64,000 nt of DNA from Odobenus rosmarus divergens (GCF_000321225.1 NW_004451670.1:272077-336076), one strand, 5' to 3'. Positions 33,057 through 44,194 are shown, numbered from the stretch's first letter. Notes: generated by a model from the sequence alone, not told the origin. A program made the numbers and translations.

Positions 33057-33497
33057 TGTCAACCGAGAAAAGAAGCTGAGCTAAAATAAAAACGAAAGCA
33101 TTTATTTGGGTGTCAGAATTGCAATTCGGAGAACACAGATTTGAGCAGCAACCCAAATAGTATCCCTTCCCAGGAGCAAAACTCAAGGCTTTGTTTTTAA
33201 AGACAAAAGGGAATGCTTTATATGTGGTTTTCAAAGAATTTTGATCCGAGCTGGTGACAGAAAACTAATTTTGGCTGAATATAATGGGCTCCTAAGGCTG
33301 TCACTAAACAGAGCCTCTTGCTATAGCCAGCTGCAGGTGTTTGGGCTGAGTCCTTGGGTATTTGGGGTTTGGCCCCCGTTCAAAAGTTATGGTTCCTCTC
33401 GGGGAGTCCATGCATAAGGCTTACTTCCTCAATGGCCTCCTGGCTCCATTTTAAAACCCTTTCATGTAAGTGGTCCCGTTTTATTTCCCCTTTCACA
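33057..33497 (-). mobile_element. Class I ERV-like solo LTR
   Basis: Read on the minus strand it begins TGTGAAAGGGGAAATAAAAC, keeps a TATA-like region, has an AATAAA (complement at 33101-33106) followed by a T- and C-rich U5 and ends CTTTTCTCGGTTGACA. TG and CA ends are intact. The 4-bp sequence ATAT flanks it on both sides (33053-33056 and 33498-33501). At 441 bases with a 4-bp duplication it fits a gammaretrovirus-like (class I) solo LTR. No internal genes are attached. The family name is not known to me. Confidence 0.7.
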
Positions 33498-33649
33498 ATA
33501 TTGACTAAAATATCCATAAAATATTAGGTGATTAGAGATTCATTAGATAAAACATTTTGTAATAATCACTTACCATCAATAAGGAATCATAGGAAAAGGT
33601 AAATAAGTAGATTTTTCAGGAGTCAATAGTAATTTACAATAGTAACCCT

Positions 33650-33855
33650 AATGTTGTTGAACACGAATGCAACATTTAATTTGTACTGTCGTAAGACGTT
33701 TACACGTATAGGTGAACTCATTTAATACTAACAATAACATTTGAGTTAAGTAGTGTCAATATCACTATTTTCAAGATAACTAAACTGAAGTATAGAATGG
33801 TTGGAAACTAACATTTTAGGGAAAAAATAACATGAAATATTTTATAAACCATTAC
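33650..33855 (-). repeat. MIR SINE relic
   Basis: Antisense MIR: GTGAACTCATTTAATACTAA, ATTTGAGTTAAGTAGTGTCA, TATCACTATTTTCAAGATAA, CTAAACTGAAGTATAGAATG, and AAACCATTACACCAT near the head end. Confidence 0.7.
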
Positions 33856-33934
33856 ACCATCTTTTTTTTTTTTTTCCTTTCTTTTTCTTGTGGGACAGCA
33901 GATCCTGGCGGATAGACAGTGGACACAAACGCCT

Positions 33935-34030
33935 ATCTGTCTAGTGGCTCAATTAATATCCTAACCCTGGCTCTTATTAGCTCTGCAACTTTGGTTAGTT
34001 GCTATTAATTTCTTTAAAAGTAATATTAAA
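33935..34030 (+). repeat. MIR SINE relic (weak)
   Basis: CTAACCCTGGCTCTTATTAG, CTCTGCAACTTTGGTTAGTT, a degenerate version of the MIR CCCGGCTCTGCCACTTACTA and GTGACCTTGGGCAAG region. Confidence 0.45.
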
Positions 34031-35431
34031 AAATTGTTTGTGAATATAAATAACATTTTATCAAAAAAACTGCATTTCCTAAAACAAAGAAATTAGCAAG
34101 AAAATTGACATTGTTTTATAGGTTTTGCAAATATGCTTAATGTCAGCTTCACCGAAGAAAGCTGTATCTTCTGTGGCTTTTGTGCCCAATTTGTTGTGAT
34201 GTTCCGTGTCACTGGCCCCTAGAAAAGGCCACTGTACACACATGAGAGAAAGAGCAAAAAGGTAACTAAATTCTCACAGTTACCATAAAAATGACTTTGA
34301 TTTCATGAACACTTGGGAATGTCTCAGAGACCCCCCCCCACCCACCCAGGGATCCGAAGGACCCACTCAGAATATTGCTGCTAAAACACCAACATATATA
34401 GTCAGTTTAGACAATTCACTCCAAAGTCAGATACCCTTGAGAGAACTATCAAACCATCATAAGATATTATCTAGAGCAAATGCAACAACTGATTGACTAC
34501 ACTTTTCAATTTTCTAGTGATGCTTGCTTATTCATGCTTACGTCTTGAAATATTTTATGAAGACAATATGGCTCATCTGGTTTTCAAAAATTGATCTAGA
34601 AGATTAGTAATATTTCTAAAAGCAAATCGTCTTTCCATGGGATATCGAGATACAAAACAAGAAACTTTCAAATGCTTTCAGAATTCCGTAATACTTAGCT
34701 TACCAAAAAAAAAAAAAAAACAACAAGTTAGCTATTTGTCTTGCTGAGGAGCAGACGGAATGTGGGTGTCAGGATTCCATGTCTCATACTTGTGCAATAG
34801 TTCATTAGGTTGTACATATGAGAACCAATTAAATACTTATTATTAAACGTCAATAGCCGGATACAAGCTGCAGATTCACTTTCCTGCTCTTCAGACAGAA
34901 CATAAAGAGCCTCATTTATAAGCTCATAGTATTATCCAAGTACCAGACATGCTTTGAAAATTGAGGTTTTTTTTTTTAAATAACAGATAAAATATGAATT
35001 CACCTTTTTTGTATATGTTTATTTGTCTTAAAATGTTTAACATGTTAGAGTAAAAATGTTTTCCAAACGGTCCCCTGGAGCGGTCACGGTTGTTTGGGGT
35101 GTTAGCAGCAGTCCTCCTCTCCACCCCCAGTTTTCACCCTTTGTGAATTCGAAGGAGTTAAACTTCTCTTAACATGTTTAATTCATTGATTATTAAATTG
35201 TATTAATTAATTGCTTCCCTTTTTTATTGCTGAGCTCATGTTAGTTGTGAACCGGTTTAAGCACAGAAACTGCTCTCAGTACTCTTTTGCCTGCATTTGA
35301 AAAAAGGGAAGTCTTACTAGCCCTGCTTCCACCATAATCAGACCTTACTTATAGAACCAATTGCACATTGAAGTGACTTATAATTGCATAGTCTCATCTC
35401 CACTGAATATTCTTGTCATTTTTGTTATTTT
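34031..35431. other. Unclassified AT-rich sequence
   Basis: About 1.4 kb with no gene or repeat family recognised. Simple tracts: CCCCCCCCACCCACCC near 34331 and A16 near 34706. Confidence 0.45.
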
Positions 35432-35604
35432 GGGGCACCTGGGTGGCTCAGTTGGTTAAGCGACTGCCTTGGGCTCAGGTCATGATCCCAGGGTCCTGGG
35501 ATCGAGTCCCGCATCGGGCTCCCTGCTCAGCGGGGAGTCTGCTTCTCCCTCGGACCCTCCCCCCTTTCGTGCTCTCTCTCTCATTCTTTCTCTCTCAAAT
35601 AAAT
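35432..35604 (+). repeat. Can-SINE, left arm of an inverted SINE pair
   Basis: GGGGCACCTGGGTGGCTCAG, CCCAGGGTCCTGGGATCGAG, CGGACCCTCCCCCCTTTCGT tract, tail shortened to CAAATAAATC. It runs directly into the minus SINE at 35605. Confidence 0.94.
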
Positions 35605-35800
35605 CTATTTGATTTATATGAGAGTGAGAGAGAGCACGGGGCACAGAGGGGCAGAGGGACAGGGAGAGAGAGAATCCTCAAGCAGATTCCTTGCTCAGCT
35701 AGAAGCCCAACTCGGAGCTTGATCCCACGACCCTGACATCATGACCTGAGCCGAAAACCAAGAGTCGGATGCTTAACCGACTAAGCCACTCAGGTGTCCC
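35605..35800 (-). repeat. Can-SINE (older type), right arm of an inverted pair
   Basis: Reverse orientation: GAGTGAGAGAGAGCACGGGG, AATCCTCAAGCAGATTCCTT, GATCCCACGACCCTGACATC, ATGACCTGAGCCGAAAACCA, CTAAGCCACTCAGGTGTCCC. The AGAGTCGGATGCTTAACC segment and divergence mark an older subfamily. The tail is lost at the junction. Confidence 0.9.
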
Positions 35801-35833
35801 TCATTCTTGTTATTAATCTAACGTCCTGAGGGG

Positions 35834-36027
35834 AGGGCCCCTGGGTGGCTCAGTCTGTTAAGCATCTGCCTTCAGCTCAGGTCATGATCTCAGGGTCCTG
35901 GATGGAGCCCCGCCTCGGGCTCCCCACTCAGTGGGAAGTCTGCTTCTCCCTCTGCCTCTGCTCTTCCGCTTTCTCCCTGCTTGTGCTCTCTCTTTCAAAG
36001 AAAAAAAGATCTTAAAAAAAAAAAAAC
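35834..36027 (+). repeat. Can-SINE in a serially used target
   Basis: GGGCCCCTGGGTGGCTCAGT, TCAGCTCAGGTCATGATCTC, CT tract, GATCTTAAAAAAAAAAAA. The left flank CTAACGTCCTGAGGG (from 35818) and right flank CTAACATCCCGGGGG (from 36031) are a diverged duplication. Confidence 0.92.
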
Positions 36028-36069
36028 AACTAACATCCCGGGGGCCTTAATTAATAATTAATTAATTTT

Positions 36070-36263
36070 AATCTTTCTTAAGTTAGTTAAGCATCTGCCT
36101 TTGGCTCAGGTCATGATCCCAGAGTCCTGGGATGGAGTCCACATCGGGGTCCCTGCTCACTGGGGAGCCTGCTTCTCCCTCTCCCTCTGCCCCTCCTCCC
36201 TGCTTGTGCACAAACTCTGTCTCTCTCTTTCTCAGATTAATAAATAAAATCTTTTTAAAAAAA
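36070..36263 (+). repeat. Can-SINE with disrupted 5' end
   Basis: Recognisable from TTAAGCATCTGCCTTTGGCT onward, CCCAGAGTCCTGGGATGGAG, CT tract, TTAATAAATAAAATCTTTTT. The usual head is replaced by AATTAATAATTAATTAATTT. It is followed at 36265 by TCTAACATCCTG, a third copy of the target seen on either side of the previous SINE. Confidence 0.9.
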
Positions 36264-36269
36264 TCTAAC

Positions 36270-37218
36270 ATCCTGCAATTCATAATTCTCCTGTACAGCT
36301 GTAGACCACTTCCTTTCTCTTTTCATCTCCCAGCTTCCTCTAAACATTCTTAAGCCATCCACTGGAAAAAGGGATGGAATGAGTGTTCAGATGTGAAGCA
36401 TCTCATAAGCTGTCGAACAGACTGAACCACACCACACCTACTCCAGTCCTTCCTATCTCCTTATATTCATATTCCTAATTGCCAATAGTTTTCCAAGAAA
36501 AAAAATCCCATTTTAAAACTATAATTAAAAGATCAAAGTAGGAAAAGATTATATAATTGTGATTTTTAAAACGTATGAAATAGTTTGTTCACCATTGATT
36601 TCTCTAGGAATTATAAATTTAAAATTGAAATAAGAGCCAGGAAACCCAAGTAAACAATTCAGGATAAGTTGAAAACAGCCAAGTAATGACCACCAATCAA
36701 GAAATAAAACAAAGACAATTCTATAGACAAGTTCTTTTCAACCTTTAGGAAATCGTAATATCATCACATTTCAGCTGTCCTTGAGAATAGAAAATATCCA
36801 TGTCTTCAAAATTTGTTGTTACCATAATGTCAACAGGAAAATCTTTAAATCTTAGTAAAAATAATAGGTTTTGAATCTATTTTTAAAAGTAGATACAAAG
36901 CCATCAAATCTAATACTATCAAATCAAAAATAGGACTGCCTTAGAAGAACTTCTACCTTCAAAGACATCTTGAATACATAAGATTTATTATAGGAATGCA
37001 GTGATGATAGAATTTTAAGAAATCTTTAAAGCACAAGAACTCTATTTTGATCCTGAAATGGAATTCAGTGAAATGCAATATATATTACTGATTGAAATAC
37101 ATATTTTAATAAAGTAGGAAGAAACACATTCTTCCTTAAGTCATAGTCCCATCCATCTGAAACAAGCTGCCAGAATCAAGCTTCATAGCAAAAAGCCAGC
37201 AGCATTCTGCTCACGTTA
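36270..37218. other. Unclassified AT-rich sequence
   Basis: About 950 bases without recognised gene or repeat. A-rich on this strand, so an extremely old L1 fragment is possible but not shown. Confidence 0.4.
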
Positions 37219-37233
37219 AAAAAGAGATCTTGT

Positions 37234-37433
37234 GGGGGGCGCCTGGGTGGCTCAGTCAGTTAAGTGGCTGCCTTTGGCTCGGGTCATGATCCCAGGGTCC
37301 TGGGATCGAGTCCCACACCGGGCTCCCTGCTCGGCGGGGAGCCTGCTTCTCCTTCTCCCTCTCCCTCTCCCTCGGCCTGCCTGCCTGCTTGTGATCTCTC
37401 TGTGTCAAATAAATAAATAAAATCTTAAAAAAA
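37234..37433 (+). repeat. Can-SINE, 5' member of a second tandem pair
   Basis: GGGGGCGCCTGGGTGGCTCA, CCCAGGGTCCTGGGATCGAG, a repeated CTCCCTCTCCCTCTCCCTCG tract, AAATAAATAAATAAAATCTT. The left flank AAGAGATCTTGTGG reappears as GAGAGATCTCGTGG after the GA run, marking its target duplication. Confidence 0.94.
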
Positions 37434-37455
37434 AGAGAGAGAGAGAGAGAGAGAG
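37434..37455. repeat. (GA)n run between two SINEs
   Basis: About eleven GA units grown at the end of the SINE tail. Confidence 0.9.
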
Positions 37456-37462
37456 ATCTCGT

Positions 37463-37647
37463 GGGGCACCTGAGTGGCTCAGTTGGTTGAGTCTGCTTTC
37501 AGCGGGGGTCATGATCCAGGGTCCTGGGATTGAGTCCCGCATCGGGCTCTTTGCTTGGCGGGGAGCCTGCTTCTCCCTCTGCCTGCCACTCACCCTGCTT
37601 GTGCTCCCTCTCTCTCTGACAGATAAATAAATGAAATCTTTAAAAAA
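37463..37647 (+). repeat. Can-SINE, 3' member of the tandem pair
   Basis: GGGGCACCTGAGTGGCTCAG, a shortened head (GGTTGAGTCTGCTTTCAGCG), CCAGGGTCCTGGGATTGAGT, GATAAATAAATGAAATCTTT, then A-rich plus GAGAGAGA that echoes the upstream GA run. Confidence 0.93.
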
Positions 37648-37754
37648 AGAGAGAGATATAATTGCTCCTAATATTTCTATTATTCGTAAATAATAAAAAG
37701 TATTATAGATATTAATATCCGTCTTGCAATTTCCATTTTACAGGCATCATGCTA

Positions 37755-37875
37755 AGCATTTCTGTAGATTCATTCAACAAATACTCATTGAGCACCACAG
37801 GTGTTGGTGCCACGGATTCATCAGTTAAAAAGAGAGAAAAAAAAAATCACAGCCCTGTGGAGTTGACAATAGGCC
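37755..37875 (-). repeat. L2 LINE 3' end relic
   Basis: TAGATTCATTCAACAAATAC, TCATTGAGCACCACAGGTGT, GTGCCACGGATTCATC, TCACAGCCCTGTGGAGTTGA: reverse of the L2 terminus. Confidence 0.75.
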
Positions 37876-37884
37876 TATTAGGGA

Positions 37885-38025
37885 GTCATTATGCCGTGGT
37901 CACATTTCACAGATGAAGAGACAGGCTTGAAGGGGCTAATTAATTTTCTCACAGTTACTCAGTAAGAAGCAGGATAGACTCAAACCCAAGACTATTTCAT
38001 TCCAGAGTCCAGCTTCTGTTTATCC
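37885..38025 (-). repeat. MIR SINE relic
   Basis: CATTTCACAGATGAAGAGAC, AGGCTTGAAGGGGCTAATTA, CTCACAGTTACTCAGTAAG, AGACTCAAACCCAAGACTAT, CCAGAGTCCAGCTTCTG, in reverse MIR order. Confidence 0.8.
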
Positions 38026-38817
38026 CTTTATTCTGTTTCCTCCATTCTTTGTAAATTTCTACTAAATTCTGCAATCAAGGGAAGAACAGCATGCATAAAC
38101 CTTATAAAGCAGCCCATGAAAACAGGCGTGTGACCTTTAATACTTCATATCCTCCCCCCGGGAGAAAAGGAAAACAAAAAGACCCTGAATTTCCCGGAGA
38201 GCCTGGCCATGGGACATAGCAACAAGACAGAACAAAACGTTTGCCCGGGGACGTTTCTGAAGGAAAGACCACCACTCTTACCAACTCCATTACTTTCTTC
38301 CTAAGAAAGACTTCTAGATGGCCACATTTGACGATATTTTTTAGGTCATATTAATAGGATTTCTTTCTCAGAAGAGAGAGGAGTAGTTTATCTCCAGCTC
38401 TCTGCTCTTCCCTCTTTGTTTGAATCAGTTTCCTTTGAAGCAGATGTGGATGTGAACTTTATTTACCTTTTTGGCCAGGTGGGTCCAGGCCAGGCTGATG
38501 ATGAAAAGACACACTTTCTCTAATTCTACTCATGCTCCAACGGCCAGCTTTAGGGCTAAGACTGCCTCTGGTTCCAGCTAAAGACCTAGGGGACAGAATC
38601 TAGCCTGGATCACTGAGTTTCAATGTGATGGCCAGGTCCTAAAAGCAAAGAAGAGTATGGGCTGGATCTTCTAATCTGCTTATATGGTTCACTTTCCAAA
38701 ATTTCAGAGATAAATGGAGCACTAAGGACAGGATTCTGATGTTGCTGGGATAAATACTATCATTGTGTCAACCCATTTGTTTTAAAGAAATTATTACATT
38801 CAGAATTTTTAATATTT
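38026..38817. other. Unclassified sequence
   Basis: No gene or repeat family recognised. The 38140-38270 segment keeps several CpGs (CCCCCCGGGAG, TTTCCCGGAGAG, TGCCCGGGGACG). It may be conserved, but this cannot be judged here. Confidence 0.4.
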
Positions 38818-39009
38818 ATTTTTTAAAAGATTTTATTTATTTATTCGAGAGAGAGAGATTGAGAGCAAGCACAAGCAGGGGGAGGGGCAGAGGGAGAAGC
38901 AGACTCCCCACTGAGTGGTGACCCTCACGTGGGGCTTGATCCCAGGACCTCAGGATCATGACCTGAGCCAAAGGCAGATGCTTAACCGACTGAGCCACAC
39001 AGGCATCCC
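38818..39009 (-). repeat. Can-SINE (arctoid type)
   Basis: Poly(T)AAAAGATTTTATTTATTTAT, GA-rich tract, GCAGACTCCCCACTGAGTGG, GGATCATGACCTGAGCCAAA, CTGAGCCACACAGGCATCCC. Flanks CAGAATTTTTAATATTT and CAGAAGTTTGAATATTT (38801-38817 and 39010-39026). Confidence 0.94.
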
Positions 39010-39109
39010 CAGAAGTTTGAATATTTTAGACAACACAATATCTCATTTGATCTGATTTGGATGTTTCCATTATCTTCTACTAAATCCAAAGTCTGCTACC
39101 AAACCAGTT

Positions 39110-39570
39110 TTCCCCCCGTCCAAATCTCCCCCAAGCTCCATATCTTCAATTGATTTATATTGAGTGCAGAATTACTTTCCGAATCCTTAGTCTGATATTT
39201 GTGGCCATTCCCAATCTGGTCTTGACCTGCCTTTACTTTATTTCTTTCTGTAACTTTAATTCATCAAAAATAATTTTATTTCTGTTTCTTGACCATGTCT
39301 AATGTATAGGGAACTTTTTTCCTTTGTTCAAATTATTATCTTGATTTGGTGTGCTCATTCTTCCTTTCTTTTCATCTCATTCTGCCTATACTCCAAGACT
39401 CAGTTTTAACACTATGATAGACAAACTAGAAAGCTTCATGCTCTATTTTCCCCAATTTTTAAAAATTTATTTGATATCTAACCATGCATTTTCTAAATCT
39501 ACTTGTATTCCCCGAATGTGGGGCAGTGCCTTGAGTATATTAGGGACTCATAATTTTTTATTAAAAATAA
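39110..39570 (+). repeat. L2 LINE 3' end relic
   Basis: AATCCTTAGTCTGATATTTG, TGGCCATTCCCAATCTGGTC, TTGACCTGCCTTTACTTTAT, TCTGCCTATACTCCAAGACT, CAGTTTTAACACTATG and GGCAGTGCCTTGAGTATATT, in L2 order. Confidence 0.65.
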
Positions 39571-40099
39571 TTATTATATATATGTATGATGTTATGTGAA
39601 ATATGACATCGATAAATACAAAGTGTAAAATGAATGTTTCTTATAAATACCCAGAAGCTACTATCACATTTAGACAAAGAACAATTTAGGTGGTGGTAAC
39701 AGTGTTTCAGAGAGAGAGATTTCCATTTGCATGATCCAAATAGTCACAGAAAATTCATCTTTTAAAGACCAAAGTGATGAGATATCAAAAAAATAAATGC
39801 CACTCGTCCAGAAGGTGACTGAATTTAAAAGTTTGGGTTGCCAAGCAGAATGTGGTATTTTCACAGAAATTTCACCAAGCATGTCCTTCATGATGCATGC
39901 CACTAATTAGGCATCTGTGAGCACCTTATGGTTGATGAATTAAGCAAAAAACAACTTCTCTTTCTTACAGAAAATACACCCACAACTTCCAAAGAAAAAT
40001 GATCCACCTCTGAAGGTTTCAGACTATCCCAGTAGTGTATTTTATTTCTTATATTTAAACTTCTGAAGGTTATTAATGTTTCTGTGAATGATTAAATCC

Positions 40100-40295
40100 C
40101 ATTGTAATAAGTAATGATACCTAACATTTACTAAATGCCTAGTATTGTTCTCAACATGAGAATGAACTCTTCAAACTATAAGATGGATGAAGGTATTAAT
40201 TTTATAAAGTCCCAAAGCTAGTACATAACAGAGTTGGGGTTTGAACCTAGCAATCTTTTTGCAGATTCTGTGCACTTAACCATCATATTATATTA
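40100..40295 (-). repeat. MIR SINE relic
   Basis: TAATGATACCTAACATTTAC, TAAATGCCTAGTATTGTTCT, AAGTCCCAAAGCTAGTACAT, AACAGAGTTGGGGTTTGAAC, GATTCTGTGCACTTAACCAT. One of the most complete MIRs in the window, antisense. Confidence 0.85.
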
Positions 40296-40734
40296 TTCAA
40301 CATAAAGAGGCTATATTCATTCAATAGAAAATTTATAGCAGAGTGATGAATCACAGGTCTGAACACTAAATTACCAAGGACAATTTAAAAAAACGTATTA
40401 TACCTTAAAACCATTAGGGCCCAATGAACTGCAAACACTAGGTGGGTGACTAATAAAATTTCAGTAAGCAAGACAGCTTTTTCCTTTATGTAGGAAGTTT
40501 AATATTTTATGAACGACAGTAGCGAAATATTTGGAGTTCTTATATTTTATATTAGGAAACAATCATACAATAAAGCTTGGAATTTGAGATAACTGGAAGT
40601 ATAACAAGGATATTTCATTTTATTTGTTTCTTATATAGAACACCAGGCTAATTATTTTATAGACAATTTTACCTAATCCTTCCCAAACCTTAAGAGGTAG
40701 TTATTACACTGAAGACATAGTTTGGCAAATCTTG
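40296..40734. other. Unclassified AT-rich sequence
   Basis: No gene or family recognised. The segment 40320-40400 contains GTGATGAATCACAGGTCTGA and ACGTATTATACCTTAA, which may be a very short L1 3' remnant. Confidence 0.35.
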
Positions 40735-41410
40735 TTTTTAAAAACTTTTCATTGAGTTAGAACATTTGACATACAACAGCACAAACCATAATGCACACTT
40801 CAAAGATTTTGATAAAATGAATGCAAGCCATGTAACCAGAAGTGATACAAAGAAATGGAACATAAACCACCTATTGTGAGACCATCTTGTGACGCCACTT
40901 ACTAAACACCTGCCTTTAAATGTAACTATCCTGTTTTTCAAGGCTTACCTGTGTTTTAATTTTATATCAATGGAATCATTTTGTATATTTGTACATTATA
41001 TATTTTGCGAACCATGAAGGTAAGCTTATCCATACTTTTATGGGTAGTAGTGGTTCACTGTTTCTAACCTAAGAATATTCCATTGTATGAATTCACTATA
41101 CTTCGTTCATTCTAATATTGATCAACCATGTAGCTGTTTTTAGTTTGGAGCTATTACGAATAACGTGGCGGTGAGAACTGTTTTTTGGAGCACGTATGCG
41201 AGCATTTGTCAGGAAAAGCATACACCTAGCAGCAGAACTGCTGACTTACATGGCTTATGTCTGGCTCAGTTCAGTAGATTTTTGACAACCAGTCTAGCAA
41301 AGTGACAAAGTGACAAAGTGGGTCCACAGTCCCAACATCAGTGTATGGGACTTCACATGCTCCCCATCCTTGCTAAACGCTTACTACTTTCCACCTTGTT
41401 TTCAAGTATT
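40735..41410 (-). repeat. L1M 3' region relic
   Basis: Antisense L1M: TTCATTGAGTTAGAACATTT, AATTTTATATCAATGGAATC, AAGAATATTCCATTGTATGA, TTTTTAGTTTGGAGCTATTA, GTCCCAACATCAGTGTATGG, ACATGCTCCCCATCCTTGCT. A short tandem AAAGTGACAAAGTGACAAAG sits near 41301. Confidence 0.8.
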
Positions 41411-42029
41411 GTGTCCCGTATGCACAGCATTCCTTGCTTTAGATTCGGATGTGGAATGATGGCTTCTTTGAACAATGGAATTTCCACGGAGATTTTTCTA
41501 CAGACTTTACCTTGGGAGTATTTGCTGGGACCCACATACCAGGAGGTGCACTCTTCAGGTCCCTTGTTCCTACAGTTCAAATATCCTGCCAACCTGTTGC
41601 CAGGCAAATTGCTTAAAAACAATGTGAATTCTGCCTTATTGAATTGAATTTTAGTTTTTGAACTTATTTTATTATCTGAGAATTTGTTAATTATACTCTT
41701 TGATTTGAAGGTGCACCATTTAGTAAATACTCTTGGTCAATACCCTATTGAGTCTTCTGTCACTCGCTTTGTTCTTACTGTGCATTTGTCTATTTATATT
41801 GCCTGGTCTCATGTATTTTGTTTTTTCAAGGAAAAAGTGTGTTGAATATATAAAGCAGTGTTTTGTAAGGAACACATGACAGCATAAGCCTCTAACTCTC
41901 CTATCCAAGCCAATCCCAAGAACTACTTGAGCCCATTAAGTAGACAATCAGATTATGCAAAGGTGATTGTTCAGAGGTTGGGTTGGAACTCTCATAAAAT
42001 CTATGATTTTTTTTTCTTTTTTCTCTTTG
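41411..42029. other. Unclassified sequence
   Basis: No family recognised. Overlapping frames of 109 and 89 codons on opposite strands (41318-41647) partly cover L1M and carry no protein signature. Confidence 0.4.
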
Positions 42030-43540
42030 CCTCTTAGATTTCCTCTTTATCATTGGTTTTCAACATTTTGAATATGACATATGTTAACCAACTTCAGTTT
42101 CTCAAAGCTTCTTTAAACTGTGGTTTGCTGTTTTTGTTACATTCGAAAATTACCAGCTGTTATATCTTCAGATGTTTCTTCTTATCCATTCTTTTTCTCT
42201 TCTCCTCGGATTTCAATTTTTATATATGTTTACTCATTTGATACTGCCCCATAACTCATGAATACTCTGCCTTTTCCCCCTCTAATTCTCTTTTTAGTTT
42301 ATTCTTAGCTTTGGGTAATTTTTGTAGATTTATCTTTACCTTCACTCATCTTTTTTCTCAGTTGTGTCTAGTCTAATGATGTTAGACACGTGCAGTAAAT
42401 ATTTTGAAAACATTTTTCCTTTCTGTTACTGTATTTCTTTTTACTTCTAGATTATCCATTTAATTCTTCTTTTATAATTTCAATCCTTCTGCTGAAATCT
42501 GTCTCCATGCACAGTCCCATTTTCCACTATAGTGTTTAACATAGTATACACAGTTATTTTAGATCTCTCTGGTTCCAAGACCTGAATCATCATTCAATAA
42601 GTTTTGTTGATTGCTTTGTCTTGTTACAGTGGGTTGTTTTTGCTTTGTTTTTCCCTCCAAGCTTGCATGATATAATTGACCTGATTTAAGGCTGAGTGAC
42701 AGTTCAGGTAATTTTAGCCTAAGCTGAACTTACCTCTGTAGCAAAAGTGTACCCCACCAAGGGGTTGAGATGAGTTTTCAACTCAGAGCCAGTTGTGATC
42801 AATATGGCCCCTATCCCTGCAGAGTTGTGAGCGCTAATCTTTTCCTCCTTGTCACAATTAGACTGATTAATACTTCCCTCTGTATTTTAGGAGTTTTCAG
42901 CAGAGCTCTCTAGGCTATTAACACAGAGAGCTTCAGAATTCGGTAAATGTCTTGAAAGGTAAACTGCTCATGCTTCTGGTGCCTCTTTTACCATTCCAAT
43001 ACCCAAATATTGCAAATGCTATGTGGATTTCTCTGTCCTTCAGCAACAGTTTTCTTCTCAGAGTAAGACAGGAATTGCAGTGGGGCACCTGGGTGGTTCA
43101 GTCATCAAGGGTCTGCCTTCGGCTCAGATCATGATCCCAGGGTCATGGGATCAAGCCCTGCGTCAGGCTCCCTGCTCTGTGGGAAAACTGCTTCTCCCTC
43201 TACCAATCCCCCAACTTGTGTTCCTTCTCTTGCTGTCTCTGTCTCTCTGTCAAATAAATAAATAAAATCTTAAAAAAAAAAAAAAGAATTGCAGCCACTT
43301 GTTCATGCCCAGAATTATCAAATACCCACAAGGACAAATCAGTTGCAAGATGTCAGCTTGATCCTACAAATTCTCTTTTGTCTGAATTTTTAGATCCTCT
43401 TCAACTTGTTATTTTAGCTACTCTCTGATGCCTTTAAACAAATATTTTTGTGTTTTTGCAAAGTTTTCAAATTTTTGTCAGTGGAAGCATTGGTCTGCCA
43501 TAAACTACTCAATTCTCTCTCGAAGCAGAAAACTATAGTG
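42030..43540 (-). repeat. L1M relic, old subfamily, with a SINE inside
   Basis: T-rich antisense L1: TGGTTTTCAACATTTTGAAT, AAAATTACCAGCTGTTATAT, CTTCAGATGTTTCTTCTTAT, TACTGCCCCATAACTCATGA, ACTTCTAGATTATCCATTTA, and further on TTTTTGCAAAGTTTTCAAAT. Boundaries are approximate and 42720-43080 is the weakest part. Confidence 0.6.
43082..43284 (+). repeat. Can-SINE (arctoid type)
   Basis: GGGGCACCTGGGTGGTTCAG, CTTCGGCTCAGATCATGATC, CT tract, AAATAAATAAATAAAATCTT, A13. The duplication GAATTGCAG lies at 43072-43080 and 43285-43293. Confidence 0.95.
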
Positions 43541-44194
43541 CTAATTTGAAAAAGGGTGACATTAATGGTCTCATTCTTATGAGAAAATTGTTTTAATCAT
43601 AATTTCATCCCCCAAATTGTAAAGTCTTAATAAATCATAATTTATAAGTTGGTATGTCTTCCTTGAAAGTTGTAATTTGTGTTTATATTTTTACAATATA
43701 ATTGTGCTTCTTTAACTATTAAACATAAATTATTTGCAGACCAGCTATTATTTGCTTCAAATCTTTTGCCAGGATTTGGTTTTTATGATAGCTATTAGTA
43801 TTTAAATTATTTTAATCTAATGAAATGTCATACAAATGTTTTCATTGTTTATAATTCTAGTATTAAAATTTGTGCTCCAAAGTTGGTAACATTGGGACAG
43901 AAACTATATGTTATAAAATGTAACAATATGGCCAAACAACCTCTATATTATTTTTTACTATTGTTTTTTAAGAGTGAACTCAAAAATCTATTAAAGATAA
44001 TGTCAAGAAAATAGAAAGCAGCATTAAAGTAAGATATGCAGCATGTTGATAGATTTTTGCACTGTTAATTTTCTTATTTACAACAAACTTATCCCTTCTG
44101 AAAGACCAGTAGAGAGCTACATGCAATTTGAATTTCATGATATTTTTAGAAATGTTTACCCTGGAGAGAACAGTAACTTAAATATTTTCTTTCT
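43541..44194. other. Unclassified AT-rich sequence
   Basis: No gene or repeat family recognised. Confidence 0.4.
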
